From the NCBI RefSeq assembly GCF_000004195.4, contig NC_030677.2, positions 44,889,142 through 44,953,141 of the forward strand: DNA of 64,000 nt. The letters are read 5' to 3'. The position numbers and the translations under genes are program-made. This document shows positions 33,501-46,429 of this stretch, in pieces. The notes below the pieces were generated by a model that saw nothing but the letters and a program-made list of their open reading frames with translations, did not search any database and was not told the DNA's origin. The DNA is from Xenopus tropicalis (lineage: Eukaryota; Chordata; Amphibia; Anura; Pipidae). Numbering within the stretch: position 1 is the first letter of the stretch; each line of letters starts with the position of its first letter.

Positions 33501-36500
33501 ACTACACTACAGTACATACTACTACTAATAATGTGAAAGTATAAAGTATGATTAAATGTATTGCTTCAGTAAAGTATGAGGACATACCTTAATTATTTTG
33601 CAGTCCATCTCTTGTGAGGATCACTGTTTCTCTCCATCAGTAAATAATCTGAAGGAAATGGGCACTTAGTAGCTGATAAACCCCACTTGGTGTATGGAAA
33701 ATGAGCTTCACAATTGAGTAATAACTAACACACTAGCATAACCAAGTTACTACCATACTTTGACTGCACAGGAATAGAAAGGCCTAAGGGACACTACTAC
33801 CAGGCCCAGTCTTATGAAATGGGGGCCCATAGTCTTGCTGCCTGGCAAGCCATGCAAGTTTTGGGGCTTGGAGGGCAAATGGTGCCCACCTCTTGCTCTC
33901 TCCTGCTAACTTGTGCCGGGTGCTACGGAAATGTTGCCTGTTCACTTCTCCTCGCCCTGCACAGACATCATTGATATCCAGGCTTCTCATCCATTGATGG
34001 CTGCAGGTGCAATTTATATAATGTGGGGAGTGACAACACTGTGTTATCTTGTGAGACAAACGATCCAAAGGGACGAATCCAGCATCGGGAGGTGTGCCAC
34101 TGTGTGGGGCCTCCATGGCTAACATCCAGTAATATTATATAATAAGGGAATAACCATCTAAAAGCATATAACAAAGGACCAACTGCTTAATGACAATTGT
34201 ATGCACATCACAAGGCGCAAGTCACTTTATAAAACAGTCCCCAAACTTGCATTGCTCCAGCTGTATGAACTATTGTGTAAAGGCATTCACTTTCATTCCT
34301 AACTGCCCCTATAGCATTATGGCATTTTAGAGGGGCTTAAAAAGCCCACTAGATATTCAACCACCTGCCAAGAGACATTATCTGCTGCTCAAGTTGGCCC
34401 ACCATACCACATGCTGTCATGTTAGCCAATGATTTGTTTGTTTGGTCTTAGATGGAAGGGGCAACCCTTACTGTAACCCATGTTAGACAATGAAATCAGA
34501 GCAAGAATAACCACTGCCAACCCATCCTCTGGGGTGGAATCTCCCACCCATACCTGCTTGCATATCATACTCCAACCTGCTCAGGGCTGCAGCCATATTC
34601 ACATCATGCTGTTTGAGGGGAAAATGGCAATTGAGGCTAACACATACACTCTTTTCCCCAGGGCGCCACTGTGAAGTGCATCACATGACTGGAAATTTTA
34701 TGTGGGACCCTAAGAAGAATATTTCATTCAACATTGGTGAGAATGAAGACAGTCGACTGCCACAATGGTGGAATGGAGCAGAGCCTCTTTGGGTCACCAT
34801 GGAAAAGGCAAAAAAGAAAGTCTCTATGTATTATTGGCCTGGTGAGCAGGTTTCACTCGCATTATTACAGAAAACACACTATTTTCCAACTCTAGTGAGA
34901 ACTGGAGGTTAATGTCGAATACCTTGTTTCTATAGTCTGGTAAACTAAGATGGAAACAACAAAATACAGACAGAGAGGTGTATAGACTCTAGCAAGCAGG
35001 GTATAAATTACTCACACGGTGGTATAACACTCCAGAAATACTACAGACTGTTCCCAGCAATGAGTGATTGTTGTTAGAGATATCCAACACATATGGCATC
35101 TCTCACAATATCCTCCCTCTCACAACCAGTCACCACTCTGTAACCACCAATCACCACTCTTAGTAACACTAATTTGGCCTACCCGTATGTAAATTACTTT
35201 GCACACTATTAGAGTCCAAAGGGTTCAAGATTTTAATAAATTCCCCTATGTTCCAACAGATTATTAGTTATGGATATCCTGTGTCAGTTACAATTATTCC
35301 TTCCTCCTTCCCTTGGGTTGCCTCCTTTAATGAAAAAATATACCAGCCTTCCTACATTTTTACCTTTCTTCCCTATTAATAGTATTGGCATCAAGCATTA
35401 TTTTACTAGCCAGGCCGGTAGAATACCAGCCAGGTGGCAACCTTATCTTTCTCCCATACCTTCACAGTCAGTTTATACTTACCTATAAGAAAAAAAGAGC
35501 ATTAACAAGATTGTTCGTGTCTAATTTCCCATTAATTATGTTATTTAGTTCTAGGCTCTAATTTCACTTTGCATTGAACTGTGTACAGCACATGTAACAT
35601 CACTGTAGAACAGTAATACTTATGGCAGTATTGTTATTTCATTTCTTTTTTGTTCAACCCTTTTCGTGTTAAAACTCAATATATATAATTACAAGAAAAA
35701 AAGGAATTAGCACATTGAAAAAAACACTGTAATGGTTATTGGATAAATACTGGTTCTGAATAGGCAGACCCGGGACAAGATGTAATTATGCCCTAAGCAA
35801 GGGTGCCTACTTCTGCACCTGACCCCCCTGTGCAGTATTCCTGCCTGCCCTCTGAGTCTGGCTACGGTGCAGCGATATCAGCCAGTTATAAAAGGCAGCA
35901 AAGGGGCCCTAGCACATAGAGTCCTAGGGTTCCAGCTTCCCCCATCTAGCTGTGCCCTAGGTAATGCCTCTGCTGCCTACCCTTAGTTCCACCTCTACAA
36001 GTACATTGACCGCACATTTGTAATGCTGGCCCCAGTCTTGGCCAGACAGCAACACTAGTTGTAATTTCAGAATAGTGGGGATATTAATACTAGATAGTGT
36101 CAGGGCTATAATGTAAATGTGGAATAATGTATATAGTAAGGTAAGTTTGGTGTCAGGGCAAAGGTGTTGGTAAGGTAGTGTTACTGTGTCCCCCAGCTAT
36201 TGGACTACAACTTCCAGCATCCCCTGGTACTTTAGTTTAACACCTATAGAGCTGAAGTCTAAATTATTATATAAATAATGAAGTAATACCTAACCATCTC
36301 AGTTTCATGAAAGATGATGAAAGGGAAAAGATGAAATGGAAGTTGTAGCTCCCAGAAGAAAGAACATCATACAAAACCATAACATTAGTGGCTTCTTTAT
36401 ACACTACAACACACACCAGTGCCACCCAAGGCAGACACCCATCCTAACATGTCTCCCCATCACAGCACTTGTGACTTATGCACAGTATGCACTTATGACT

Positions 36501-39500
36501 GTCTGAATCTAGCGGTAGCATACCTACCAACATTTGAAAAATGCAAAGATAAACAAAACGAAATGCTGCTCTTAGTGTGGCAAAAACTTTTGACCACGCC
36601 CATTTTTGTGACCACACACCCTTAAATACCACTCCAAACTTTACATAACCTGTCAAATTTTGTAAAATAGAACACCTTTCTGGGGGCTTTGGGGGTCTTG
36701 TTTTATGTGTTAGTTTTGCTAATAAGGTGAAATTGGAAGTCTCAGTTCCCCCAAGAAACCTGTTTAGCTTATTAGTTACAATTGTATCTCAGTGCAGGTG
36801 TTGAGTATTGTGGGCCCTCTGCCAAAAGCTAAGAATCCGGGACTGTGGTTGAGCCATTAAAATTGGGACAGTTGAGAGGTATGACCATGGAAGGCAAACT
36901 GAAGAGGTATGTGCCTGCCAACCCCCTTGCTTTTGCACCCAGGCACGTGCCCCTTCTGCCTACCTCTAGCCCTGTAAGCAGGGGAGGGATTGCTGACATC
37001 ACACTATTTTTGACAGTGGTATGAAAGTTATAAATGGGCCAGTATCTGGACTGAAAACTGCTCTTACCTGTTGTAACTTTCAAGCTCGTCTATACTATAG
37101 AAATGGATTGCTTGTAACCAAAAAGCTCAGTTTTGACAAATTTAGCAAAACTTTCACTTAACTCTACAGCCTGAAGTGAAGAGGAGCCATGGCTCTTCTA
37201 TCATTTCCTCATCTGCACCATAAACTGGCCAACAGCTCATCAGTAGAAGAAATTTTCAAACTTGCCTGATTCCCTAACCAATTAGTGCATGAATATTGAA
37301 TAGGATCAGCCATGATATATGTACCGACAATCTTACAAGGATACGTTTTGGCCAGCTTTATGATGTTTGCAGGTGTTGTACAAATACACTTCCAATGGTG
37401 CAGGCAGGTCTAGCAGAAAGCGCACATTAGGCACGCATGCTATAGAAGCCACGAGATGCTTTTCTGCATTTCTCATTTACACTAATCCACACAATGGACC
37501 ATTTTCTTCTTTATTCTCAGGGTGTGAAGTGGAAATTCTTGACGTTAAACCAAATTACTGCCGTGAATATTTCTATTATGCCTCAGAAGCAGAATTTGGA
37601 ACAGCAGTCACGGATGCTCTTCATTCTCTAAAGTAAGATTACAGAGTCCTTTATTTCATGAGCAGTTACAGAAAGGCTAAACCTAGGGGTAATTATGGGC
37701 TTGTTTACAGCAATATTCTTCTTTGTTAATTTTCATTTCACTAACCAACAAAGATTGTCAGAACCCACAGGTTGCCCAGAGCGGGCCTGGCTGGAATCAG
37801 CATGTAAAGTAAAATATATTTTATTTCTAAGTGTATATAGTTAGGCTGTATTTAGTTTGTCTGGTGGCACCAACCGTTGAGGTTGACCTGTAGGGGGATT
37901 CATCTGCAGGAGCCTATATAAGCAAGTACAGTAGCTGGGCAAGAACATCAACAGGACAGACAGATAATACCAAGACGGACCAGGTGGAAAGCTGCATCTT
38001 GCTAGGACTAGATAGAGAGGAGATTGGTACCAACTTGCTCTAGGAGTAAGAGAAACTCAGGGTTGCCAGCTAGGACAGCCTATCTCCCAACAAGAAGTAG
38101 TGGGAACTGGTAGACCAGTTAGGGAACTGGAGTGTATAGACTAGGGTAGAGAGAACCTAGTGGAGCTGCAGTAAGACAACTCGATAGAATTTCATACACT
38201 GTAGGCGGACACGACAGAGAACAGGGGGGAAGCTGATTAGAAGAGGAGGCTTCCTCAGCAGCTATGATATTTCTGCAACTGATAACTTCTGGTTGACAGC
38301 TGTGCTTCAGTCTGCCCCTGTGAGTCTGCCTTGGTTCCTTGCAATGATGTGCAGCCTACTTTTTCAGTAAATGCCCAGCCCTTGCCTAGGCAGGGAGTGC
38401 ACCAGTTATGGGCACCAACTTTACAAGCTGAGTTGTCTGGTTCTGCTGGATTGCAAGAAATCTGCGCAAATGTATTTGTTTTCTTCTGCCATCACTGGAA
38501 TCGAAGGCAGAAATGAACACAAAATTTTGACATCCATCATCAAAGGAGCCCATTGCTGTAAACAACATACATACAGTGCAAGGGGCAAACTATTCTGTGT
38601 AGCAATTATATGATATTTTCAGAGATGGCCAACTCTAGCCATTCATAAATCCCCATTGTACCCTCACTCCCTTGATAGGAACTATAGCCTCCCTGCATTG
38701 TGTTTCTTAAAGGGGTGGTTAACCTGTACATTTTGTATGTTATAGATTGGTCTGTTCTTAGCAACAGATTCTACACCAGTATAAGCTAAGGGGCCTTAAG
38801 GGTGAATTGTGCCAGAAAACTGCTGCTCCATAGAGCAGGTTTTTTTTTTGTTTTTGTTTTTTAACTCAGAATGTTAGTTTACACAGTGGGATTTTGTATT
38901 CTGGTAACTATGCTTTTGGGAGCACTAAAACAATTTTCCAAAAACTTGAATTTCAAGGCTAGGCACAAACATAGCAGCTTATAAGAAGTTTTACTGGTGT
39001 AATTGTATTAGCAAACATAGTGGCAGGTACTGGTGTTCTCTCCTTGCGTTGCCTGAATTACCTGCCAGTTCTACCATACACAGTCCTTACATAGGGCTCA
39101 TTCCGCTCCAGCTTCCAACCAGAACACCGGACAAAGCAAGAAAGGAGATGCGCCTAACAGACAGTAATTATTGTGCAAGGGGCTATTTATACAGCATGTT
39201 AGCAATATCTTTCAAAATGTCACATTTTCTTCAGATTCACAGACACCTGCATGATCACCTTAACAATTCTGCTGTATGATTCCTTTAGCAGATACAGATA
39301 TTTATACATATATTTATAGGAGTAACAATGCTGAAATGGCTGCTGTATACTATGAACGTATTGACGTAGAAGGTCACCATCATGGACCCTGGTCTGAAGA
39401 AAGAAAAACCGTCACCAGAGCACTGGACCAAGTTTTATGGAACCTGCACCAACAAATTAGGGTAACAATAACACTGATGCTGTAAGGCCATTGGCTACTT

Positions 39501-42134
39501 TGTTAGAGGAACCACTACAATATTCATATTATGCACAGAATCATGTGTCCGGTTATAGTGAACATACATTCTACTGCTTGAAGTACAGCGGTTTCTTTCC
39601 CAAAGTGCAAACATCTGGGCTCTCAAGTGACAGTACTGAAAGAAGCAGAATAATATTCATTTATCACAATAGTTGAGAACTGCTTTTAATTATACATAAC
39701 AAGGACACATGCATTCCTATTTTAATTCAACAAAACATCACGTGTGCCTCAATCATTTTGCTCAAAGCTAGGATTCCTAGGAAACTAGAATTCCTAGAAC
39801 CTCTGGCTATTTTTATATTTCACCCCCAGATCCCTATTTAGTGCCCAGTCGGTCCAGTAGATGGCTGAGCAGCAGTGTCTGGCTGCCTGTGAATGGGTGT
39901 TTAATAGTGTAATACAAGCAGCAGGTATATTTATCACAGGGTTAAACACAGAGCTCACCAGAGAGAAATTTCACAGCTCTCTATTCACTTGTATAGAATT
40001 TTTAGGAGCATCTAAATATAGATGTAAATAGAGAGCTGTGAAAGGTCCCCCTGGCAATGTGTAGCAAGCCCTATCTTTACCCTGTAGAAAGTATGCTCTT
40101 TGAGTCTGAAAATGTGGCTTGAAATGACATATATATAGGAAGCCACTGAGCTGCCTTGTCGAAGTCTGCCAACAGTCCGTTGCATTGCTTTCAAGTGAGC
40201 GGGGAGTCAGAATTTGTGAAGCTTCATACACAATAAAATATCAGAGGGAAACTCTGCCTTGAGTTGGTTATTTTGATGTAAATGCCAATCAAAATCTGAC
40301 TCCTACATGAAAAGAGTCTGCTGAGAGAGGGAAAGCTACTTCTTTCCATGATATGAAGCTCACGTTAAATGTTCTTTTCCCATTTAATAAAAACAATTGC
40401 ATGACCTAGACAGTATCATATGACAGGAGATTTGCCATTTTATTCATCAGTGATTATAGAAAATGATGTATACATGTTCTGAGTAAAGGGTTCCTGGTGC
40501 TGCTCAAGGCGTTTCTGTGACAGCTCAACATTCATTTGTTTATTGTAATAATGCGAGATTAACTTTGGTAATTTTTCCTTATTTTGCAGGAAATGGAACT
40601 GGAGAACGAGTTAAATGTAATTCTGTTCTCTGATCATGGAATGACAGATATTTTCTGGATGGACAAAGTGATTGAGCTCAAGAATTACATAAATATGCAG
40701 GACATAGTGCAGATGAAGGACAGGGGACCCGTGGTCAGCTTGTGGCCCGCTGAGGGGAAACAATCCATAGTAAGGAACTGCCTAATGTCATGGTGTGACA
40801 CGGAGGGGACTAGCAGAACAGACACATACAGCACAGATAGGGAGAAACAAGAAAAGCAAATTGCTATCTACTTGTTATCTACAGGGGATGTAGGAGTCAC
40901 AGTATTTGAAATCTAAATATGTCTTTCTGCTCTGAAATTAGCAAATTAAAAATATTTTCTAAATTAGTTAATTGAAACAAATGAAATTTAGCAGTTTGTG
41001 GCAACCTTTTGCCCATCTGCTCTAGGAAAGAACCAAAAAATATTGTAAACTGTAAAGATCACAGGCACATCAGAGGGCCCATATATGGATCAATAAGCTT
41101 CTGACCTATGTATGGCCATCTCTAGTCAGTGCTGTATTGGTGAGGATTGGGAGGCACAATGGCACATACAGTAGGTATCCCTCACCCACCCCGTAACTTG
41201 CACATCATTCACATCACAGTACTCGGTGCCCATGTGAATGATTCTCGGTATCTTTTACACAAATATGTTGTTGTATATAGTATATATATAGCTTCCAGCA
41301 TCAGCATTGCCAAGGAATAATGAATGCAAACAGAAAATACTTTCCACCCATGTGTTTATGCCCCTCTTTAGTGCTGGCACTGCTGCACATGTCATGCTAA
41401 GTCGTGATATTCTCTGTGCAGGTGTATGAGCAGCTACGCAATATATCGCACATGAATGTTTACCAGAAGGAGGATATTCCAGAAAGATTCCATTACAAGA
41501 AAGGCAAATTTGTGGCTCCTCTGACACTTGTTGCAGAGCTGGGATGGTTCATAATTGAGGTAAAATGTACCCTATAAAACACTTTCTTTGCTATAATTGC
41601 CATACTATATGTTTGGGCTAAATACAGAGCCGCTCACACACCAACAGTTCCTTGTTAGTCATTAGTTATAATCTGCACTGGCCTAAACTAAGCTTTGCAA
41701 TGTTATGTTGTGATTCAATTGTTTAACTGCACAGAGAACTTGACAAGTGTTTAGCTACCGGATATCTGTATAAATGGGATCAGGGCTGCCCACACTGTGG
41801 CCCTCAACTAAAATTCCCTGCACCCTACTAATAGCAGGAAGGGAGTGTTTTTACCAGGTTCTTTTGAAATGTGATTATGAGACAGATTAAATCTGCCAAT
41901 ATGGCCCCCTCAGACTGACTCAGCAACTTATCTGCCCATGTATATTGCCCTCCAGATGGGCCTCCCCGACCAACCTGGGCAAGAATCAGGCAGATATCAA
42001 TCTGGCAGGTTTAAGGGAGGTTTTCCTGTCAGATCGAGGGCTGCTTTGTTTTGCTGATGTGGTCCTTACCCCAATTGCCTTTGTTCCCATTGTTGTGATT
42101 AATTATACAATAAATAGCCACAAGCATTTATATT

Positions 42135-42171
<37 letters not shown>

Positions 42172-43681
42172 GCCCCAATTTAAGATGTACCCAGGCATTT
42201 TTTTTGTAAAAACAATTTTCATTATTTTGAATTTCCATAGAGAAAAGAAAAGCTTCCTTTTTGGAACAATGGCACGAGTACCAATATGGCCTGGCAACAT
42301 GGGTGGCATGGCTATGACAATGAACTTATGGATATGAGAGGAGTGTTTTTGGCTTATGGTCCAGGTAATTATATATAGGAACTAATTAATTAATAAATAT
42401 GGGTTTCATTAAAATTCAAAAACCCCAGTAAATGCAAATGCCCTAATATAGTGCAAATTGCAAAAATGCAAAGGCTTCAGCCTCATACCTCAGCTGAGAA
42501 GCAAATGGTAAAGGCTGCATGGTCCTAGAATACACTATTCTGCACTCCCATTTGTGCCTGGCAGCTGTAAATATTGTTCACTTTTACATAATTTCTTGAA
42601 CTGATTTTTTTAAATACATTTCAGCAGATCCCTCACACTGCTTTCTAACCAGTCTACCCATCTGCATTGGCCTGCCTGCCCCCTCTAGAACAGCATCATC
42701 TTCACACCTGATATGTACCCCCTTGGGTGGTAGAACTATAGCTGTAGAGAATCCCCCGTCCTGGGCCATTGCAGGGCATTGGGCCTCTCTGAAGATTTTT
42801 TTGAAGGGGGGGGGGGCAGTGCCCTGTAGTTATACTGATGATCCCTTTATCTCTTTAAAAAATGCAGAACAGCACAGCAGGGTTAGAGATTGCCATACGT
42901 GGCTGCATCACCCTCTGTGCCCATACACCCATACCCATGGGCTCCGCTAACCTGGAGCATCCATGCCAGGACACAATCAGCTTCCACTGGATGTTGGGGA
43001 ATTGTTTCTACATTCAGTAGCTATTTACTCCCATGGAATTGCCCGTGATTTCATGGTTGACAATGGTGGCTGTCAACCCTGCTATGCTGCGCTGCATTTC
43101 CTATACTATTATCACCCACAAATTCCAGTCCCTAGTGCTCCACTGATGCACCAGAAAAACACAATACTGGGTCAGTGGGGCCAACAGGGCCGGTGTCAAC
43201 ACGTTTTCTCCTAGTGCCCCAGTGGGCCAGTCCGACCCTGCCAGCGATGAGCCAAAGATTTCTGCATATAAGGAATTATATTGTTTTCTAGTTACAGAGT
43301 CATGGGGTCAGAAATGTGTTGAGTAATTAGATATATCAGAAGCAGAGAGTGATTTCTTCCTTTTAATATAAAACTAATTGTTGTAGGCTACACTACAGTA
43401 AAGTATTTTAATTGTTGAAAACACACGGTCCTATCTCAGCCTTGTGAAACAAACATCATTATTTTTTCTTTTCAGACTTTAAAGTGAACTTCAGGTCAGC
43501 TCCAATTAGAGCAACAGACATTTACAACCTATTGTGCAATGTGCTGGGGATAGAGCCTCTGCCCAACAATGGATCCTGGTCCAGAGTGCAGTGTATGCTG
43601 AGGAGCAGCGCTGACTTTTCCCAGCCTTTCCACCTGATAAGCCTTTGGCTGTCAGCCTGTGTCCTTGCATTAATAGTCTAA
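30340..43681 (+). CDS. enpp6: Ectonucleotide pyrophosphatase/phosphodiesterase 6, complete coding region in 8 exons
   Basis: Exons 30340-30574, 34662-34841, 37521-37632, 39320-39461, 40590-40769, 41422-41559, 42241-42364 and 43476-43681 give 1317 nt (438 codons plus stop; human ENPP6 has 440 residues). All introns are GT-AG with consistent phases. ENPP6 is a GPI-anchored extracellular choline-specific glycerophosphodiesterase that releases phosphocholine from lysophosphatidylcholine and glycerophosphocholine. Visible features: signal peptide 1-20; metal ligands D30, D191, H195, D238, H239 and H352; nucleophile S69 in [14 protein letters not shown]90; C140 and C152 (internal disulfide pair in the human enzyme) and C410 (dimer cysteine); sequons at N339 and N402; hydrophobic C-terminal tail 422-438 as a GPI signal. 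No lesion is seen. Identification is near certain. Confidence 0.97.
30620..34640. other. enpp6: enpp6 intron 1
   Basis: About 4 kb with no repeat family that I can name except a short ctacaactcccagcatctca-type repeat fragment at 32548-32620. An accidental open frame of 137 codons at 31149-31562 has no recognisable domain. Confidence 0.5.
34662..34841 (+). CDS. enpp6: enpp6 exon 2
   Basis: The acceptor is cttttccccag and the donor is ggcctg|gtgagc. It codes residues 79-138: [16 protein letters not shown] with N90, then [14 protein letters not shown] and KVSMYYWPG. Intron 1 is about 4.1 kb. Confidence 0.96.
37521..37632 (+). CDS. enpp6: enpp6 exon 3
   Basis: The acceptor is tttattctcag and the donor is ctctaaa|gtaag. 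It codes residues 139-175 plus two bases: [17 protein letters not shown] with C140 and C152, then the helix [12 protein letters not shown]. Confidence 0.95.
37755..38340. repeat. enpp6: Unclassified repeat in enpp6 intron 3, possibly LTR-like
   Basis: It contains tcagaacccacaggttgccc (shared with about 23480) and a TATA-like cctatataagcaag at 37912-37925 on the plus strand, followed by purine-rich sequence. No polyadenylation signal or target duplication was found, so LTR status is only a suggestion. Confidence 0.3.
38706..38770. mobile_element. enpp6: T2-like MITE fragment in enpp6 intron 3
   Basis: cttaaaggggtggttaacct followed by a sequence like the terminus of 7188-7613; only about 60 bp remain. 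Confidence 0.5.
39320..39461 (+). CDS. enpp6: enpp6 exon 4
   Basis: The acceptor is tatatttatag and the donor is attagg|gtaaca. It codes residues 176-223, including [17 protein letters not shown] with zinc ligands D191 and H195. Confidence 0.95.
40590..40769 (+). CDS. enpp6: enpp6 exon 5
   Basis: The acceptor is ttattttgcag and the donor is tccata|gtaagg. It codes residues 224-283 in phase 0: [19 protein letters not shown] with zinc ligands D238 and H239, then [15 protein letters not shown]. Confidence 0.96.
41422..41559 (+). CDS. enpp6: enpp6 exon 6
   Basis: The acceptor is tctctgtgcag and the donor is attgag|gtaaaa. It codes residues 284-329, including [20 protein letters not shown] and [13 protein letters not shown]. 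Confidence 0.95.
42137..42168. repeat. enpp6: (TA)n microsatellite
   Basis: About 15 TA units in enpp6 intron 6, roughly 70 bp before exon 7. Confidence 0.95.
42241..42364 (+). CDS. enpp6: enpp6 exon 7
   Basis: The acceptor is aatttccatag and the donor is ggtccag|gtaatt. It codes residues 330-370 plus one base: [16 protein letters not shown] (glycosylation sequon N339; differs from mammals here) and [19 protein letters not shown] with zinc ligand H352. Confidence 0.95.
43476..43681 (+). CDS. enpp6: enpp6 exon 8 with stop codon
   Basis: The acceptor is ttttcttttcag. It codes residues 371-438 and TAA at 43679-43681: [36 protein letters not shown] (C410) and a hydrophobic tail for GPI anchoring. 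The likely anchor residue lies around S414-A416, but this is inferred from the human site. Confidence 0.95.
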
Positions 43682-45125
43682 TAGTCTAGCCATAAAATCA
43701 TTTTCTGCTAATGTCTCTGTTCTTACTTTAGCATGTGCATTTCCTTTGTGAGGATTATACATAACTTAGAGGGAACATTACAGCTAAGGGTTGGCCATGG
43801 GTGCATCTAACTTTATATCTGTCCTTTATTCCCTATGCCATTTCATGTCCTTTCTTTTTCTGCAATATCCTCAAAGTAAATTTTACTCAGGACTGATGTG
43901 TATGGGCTGCGCCCCTGAGTGGTGCTAGTGAGAGCAGCTGCCTTTGGATCACCAATATGTGTTTAGAAGCTCTGGAACGCCAAAGTAAATGCTACAAGCA
44001 ACAGCTTTACTACACATGATCAAAAGTGCAGTGAATGAAGTAGGACTGCAGTGTTTTTTCTGAATTCTAGAGTCATTGTAGTGACAAAAGGGTGTTGCAC
44101 CTGATACAGTTGCATCAGATTCACCAAAGGTAACACTATTGCCTGCACATTTCACTGGAAATTGGACATAATTGCATAGCAATCCACTTGGAGTCATTTT
44201 TTTGGTGTTTGCCGCAGTGATGTCTGCACTCAATTCAATGCGCTTATTGAAACTGGGCGCAATAAGAGGTCTGGAACTGCTGCCTGGTCAGGAGGTGGCA
44301 GTAACTCCAGGTTTCCCCTGTGTCAATAGGAGCAGTAGCATTTTGATTCAGAACAGAAAGCAGGAAGGACTGAGCGGCACTGAGCACAAATATAGGGAGG
44401 AGCAAAGAGCACATTTTTACACTAGTAACTTTAAAGAATAGGGTTTAATGCACAACTGACTGCAGGGAAAAGTGTAGGCAGGAACGCAACTGTGCTTGCA
44501 GTCGTAAATGACTGAAACATACAGCCATCTAGAAACATACAAAAACAGACGACTGAATGTATAAAAGCAAATTACTGCTTCCTAAACATTTGCTGAAATG
44601 CAGTGTGATCCTTTGTTTATTGGTGCCTGTGGGTTGTGCTCAGCCAGGCTAACTATTTCTATAACAGACATTACCCAGGCAATAATGGAATGTGCTAAAG
44701 CAAGAATAAAAATAAAAGGAAGGGACTGGCAATAATGCTATATCATATACTGCATGGAATTGAACTGAATTAAGGACTTAAGGAAACACAATGATGTACA
44801 TAATCGTTTCTCAATTGGTTCCCCCACCAGAAAAGCTATATTTTAATTAACCTTAGGAAATTTTGGATGTAGAATTTACTATTTCAGTCCAGTTAATAAC
44901 ATTATTTCGAAATGAAAGCCTGGGGGATAAAGGGGCTATTTACAAAGCAGGGGAATAGTGCAGAACCACCAGGCCAGGTAGGAAGAGCAGAATGAAAGGC
45001 ATTACTCACAGTCATACTACAAATCAATTAAGGGGATAGGTTACCTGCTTTTTAAGATAGAATTCCTTTTCTAATTATTTACAGAGAAATATAAAAGAAT
45101 AAAGCTTATTGTGTACAAACATTTG
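43682..45125 (+). other. enpp6: enpp6 3' UTR (end approximate)
   Basis: Non-coding sequence after the stop without recognised repeats. AATAAA occurs at 44705-44710 and again at 45099-45104; the second is followed by a GT-rich stretch (ttattgtgtac), so I place the end near 45125. Confidence 0.5.
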
Positions 45126-46019
45126 TGCATTTCTTTGTAGCGCACATACAAATGAATGGTATCAGTTATATTATGTGTTACATTAGTTATATACGTGTTA
45201 CTGCAGAGGCACTCACCATAGATAACTATATACAGTAACCCTAACAAATCATATCATAGGAACAAACAGAAGGAAAAAGTAATTGGCCATGTAACATACT
45301 ATCCATTTACTTGAAACTATAGCCCTTTAAATCTACACTTTTCCCAAGAGAACTACTTGCCCATTTCTATTTGACCTCTCAGCACATTTATCTTATGGAT
45401 AGCAATAAAACTGAACAAAACTATATCTTTCCTTGAGGAGGGAAGTCACATTTTGGTTCAGCCATTCAACCCTAGTTAGGCTTGTTTGCTAGGCTTTTAG
45501 CCTTAAGCAATACTGCCCTCTAGTGGCTGTTACAAGGAAAGGTTCTAAACGAGCAGTGTGGGAATATTTTTCAGCATATTAAATGTATTTCAGGCTTGTT
45601 ATATAGATGTATAAAGGTCTCCCCTTTTTTAAGGTGTATATATTTTAACCCTCTCCACAAATGCCCTTTCCACAAATGTACTTACAAAATGCCTAGGGTA
45701 TTTGTGTGTGTGTTCTTTCACTTAAGGGGCAATTCCTGGAAGCAACATTGAATTAAAAATGCAAATTATGTTTTCCGGAAAGCTTAATCTTTCTTAATCT
45801 GTCCACATTTTTGTGCAATTTTCCTTCTTCCATACTTTTCTCTACAGACCCCTTAATCATATCGAGAAGCATATTAGAAATACAGTATATATTACTTTAT
45901 GGGCAGAAATACAGATAACTTGGAAAACCCAATGTCTGATACCTGCTATGCACAGGATTACAAACATGTGCATGTATAGACCCCAAAGTGAAAGTAGTGC
46001 ATATTCATTTTCTTGCCTG

Positions 46020-46345
46020 GCACCAGTGGTGTAACTACCATACAGCAGACGCAGGAGGGGCCCCAGGAATGGATGGGGGGGGGGGGGGGCTGATGGGAGG
46101 TCTGCTATATGGTTCGCCATCCATTTTTGCTGATTTAACCTCTCATCGACTGCAAACAAGTGTGGTGTGGGGGGGCTGCACTATTGTGAGCAGGTCCCAA
46201 CTGGCAGTTTGTTTATTCTGGGAAGTGCCATAGGGGCTGCTGTAAGATGCCATAGATAGGCATTACTTATTGGCCCTGTGAGGCTGTTTGGGCCTCTGTG
46301 TTCTTAAAATACCAGGACCTATTTTGAATCCCAGTCTGGACTTGA
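46020..46345. repeat. Unclassified interspersed repeat, inverted relative of 23060-23530
   Basis: It begins accagtggtgtaactaccat, has a poly-G run at 46075-46089, and ends with taccaggacctattttgaat, the inverse of the caaaataggccctgg block near 23100. Confidence 0.5.
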
Positions 46346-46429
46346 TTGTAATGGTCCAAGTCCCCAAAAGGGAAGTAACACTGAAGATTGTAAACACTGT
46401 TTAACCCCCACAAAAAAAATAATAATGTA

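Noticed and set aside
33784..34174. Overlapping frames in enpp6 intron 1
   Set aside because: No homology recognised, and frames open on both strands at once suggest composition rather than coding.
45813..46233. Overlapping frames of 73-100 codons
   Set aside because: They span an interspersed repeat and a poly-G tract, with no domain and no splice structure.
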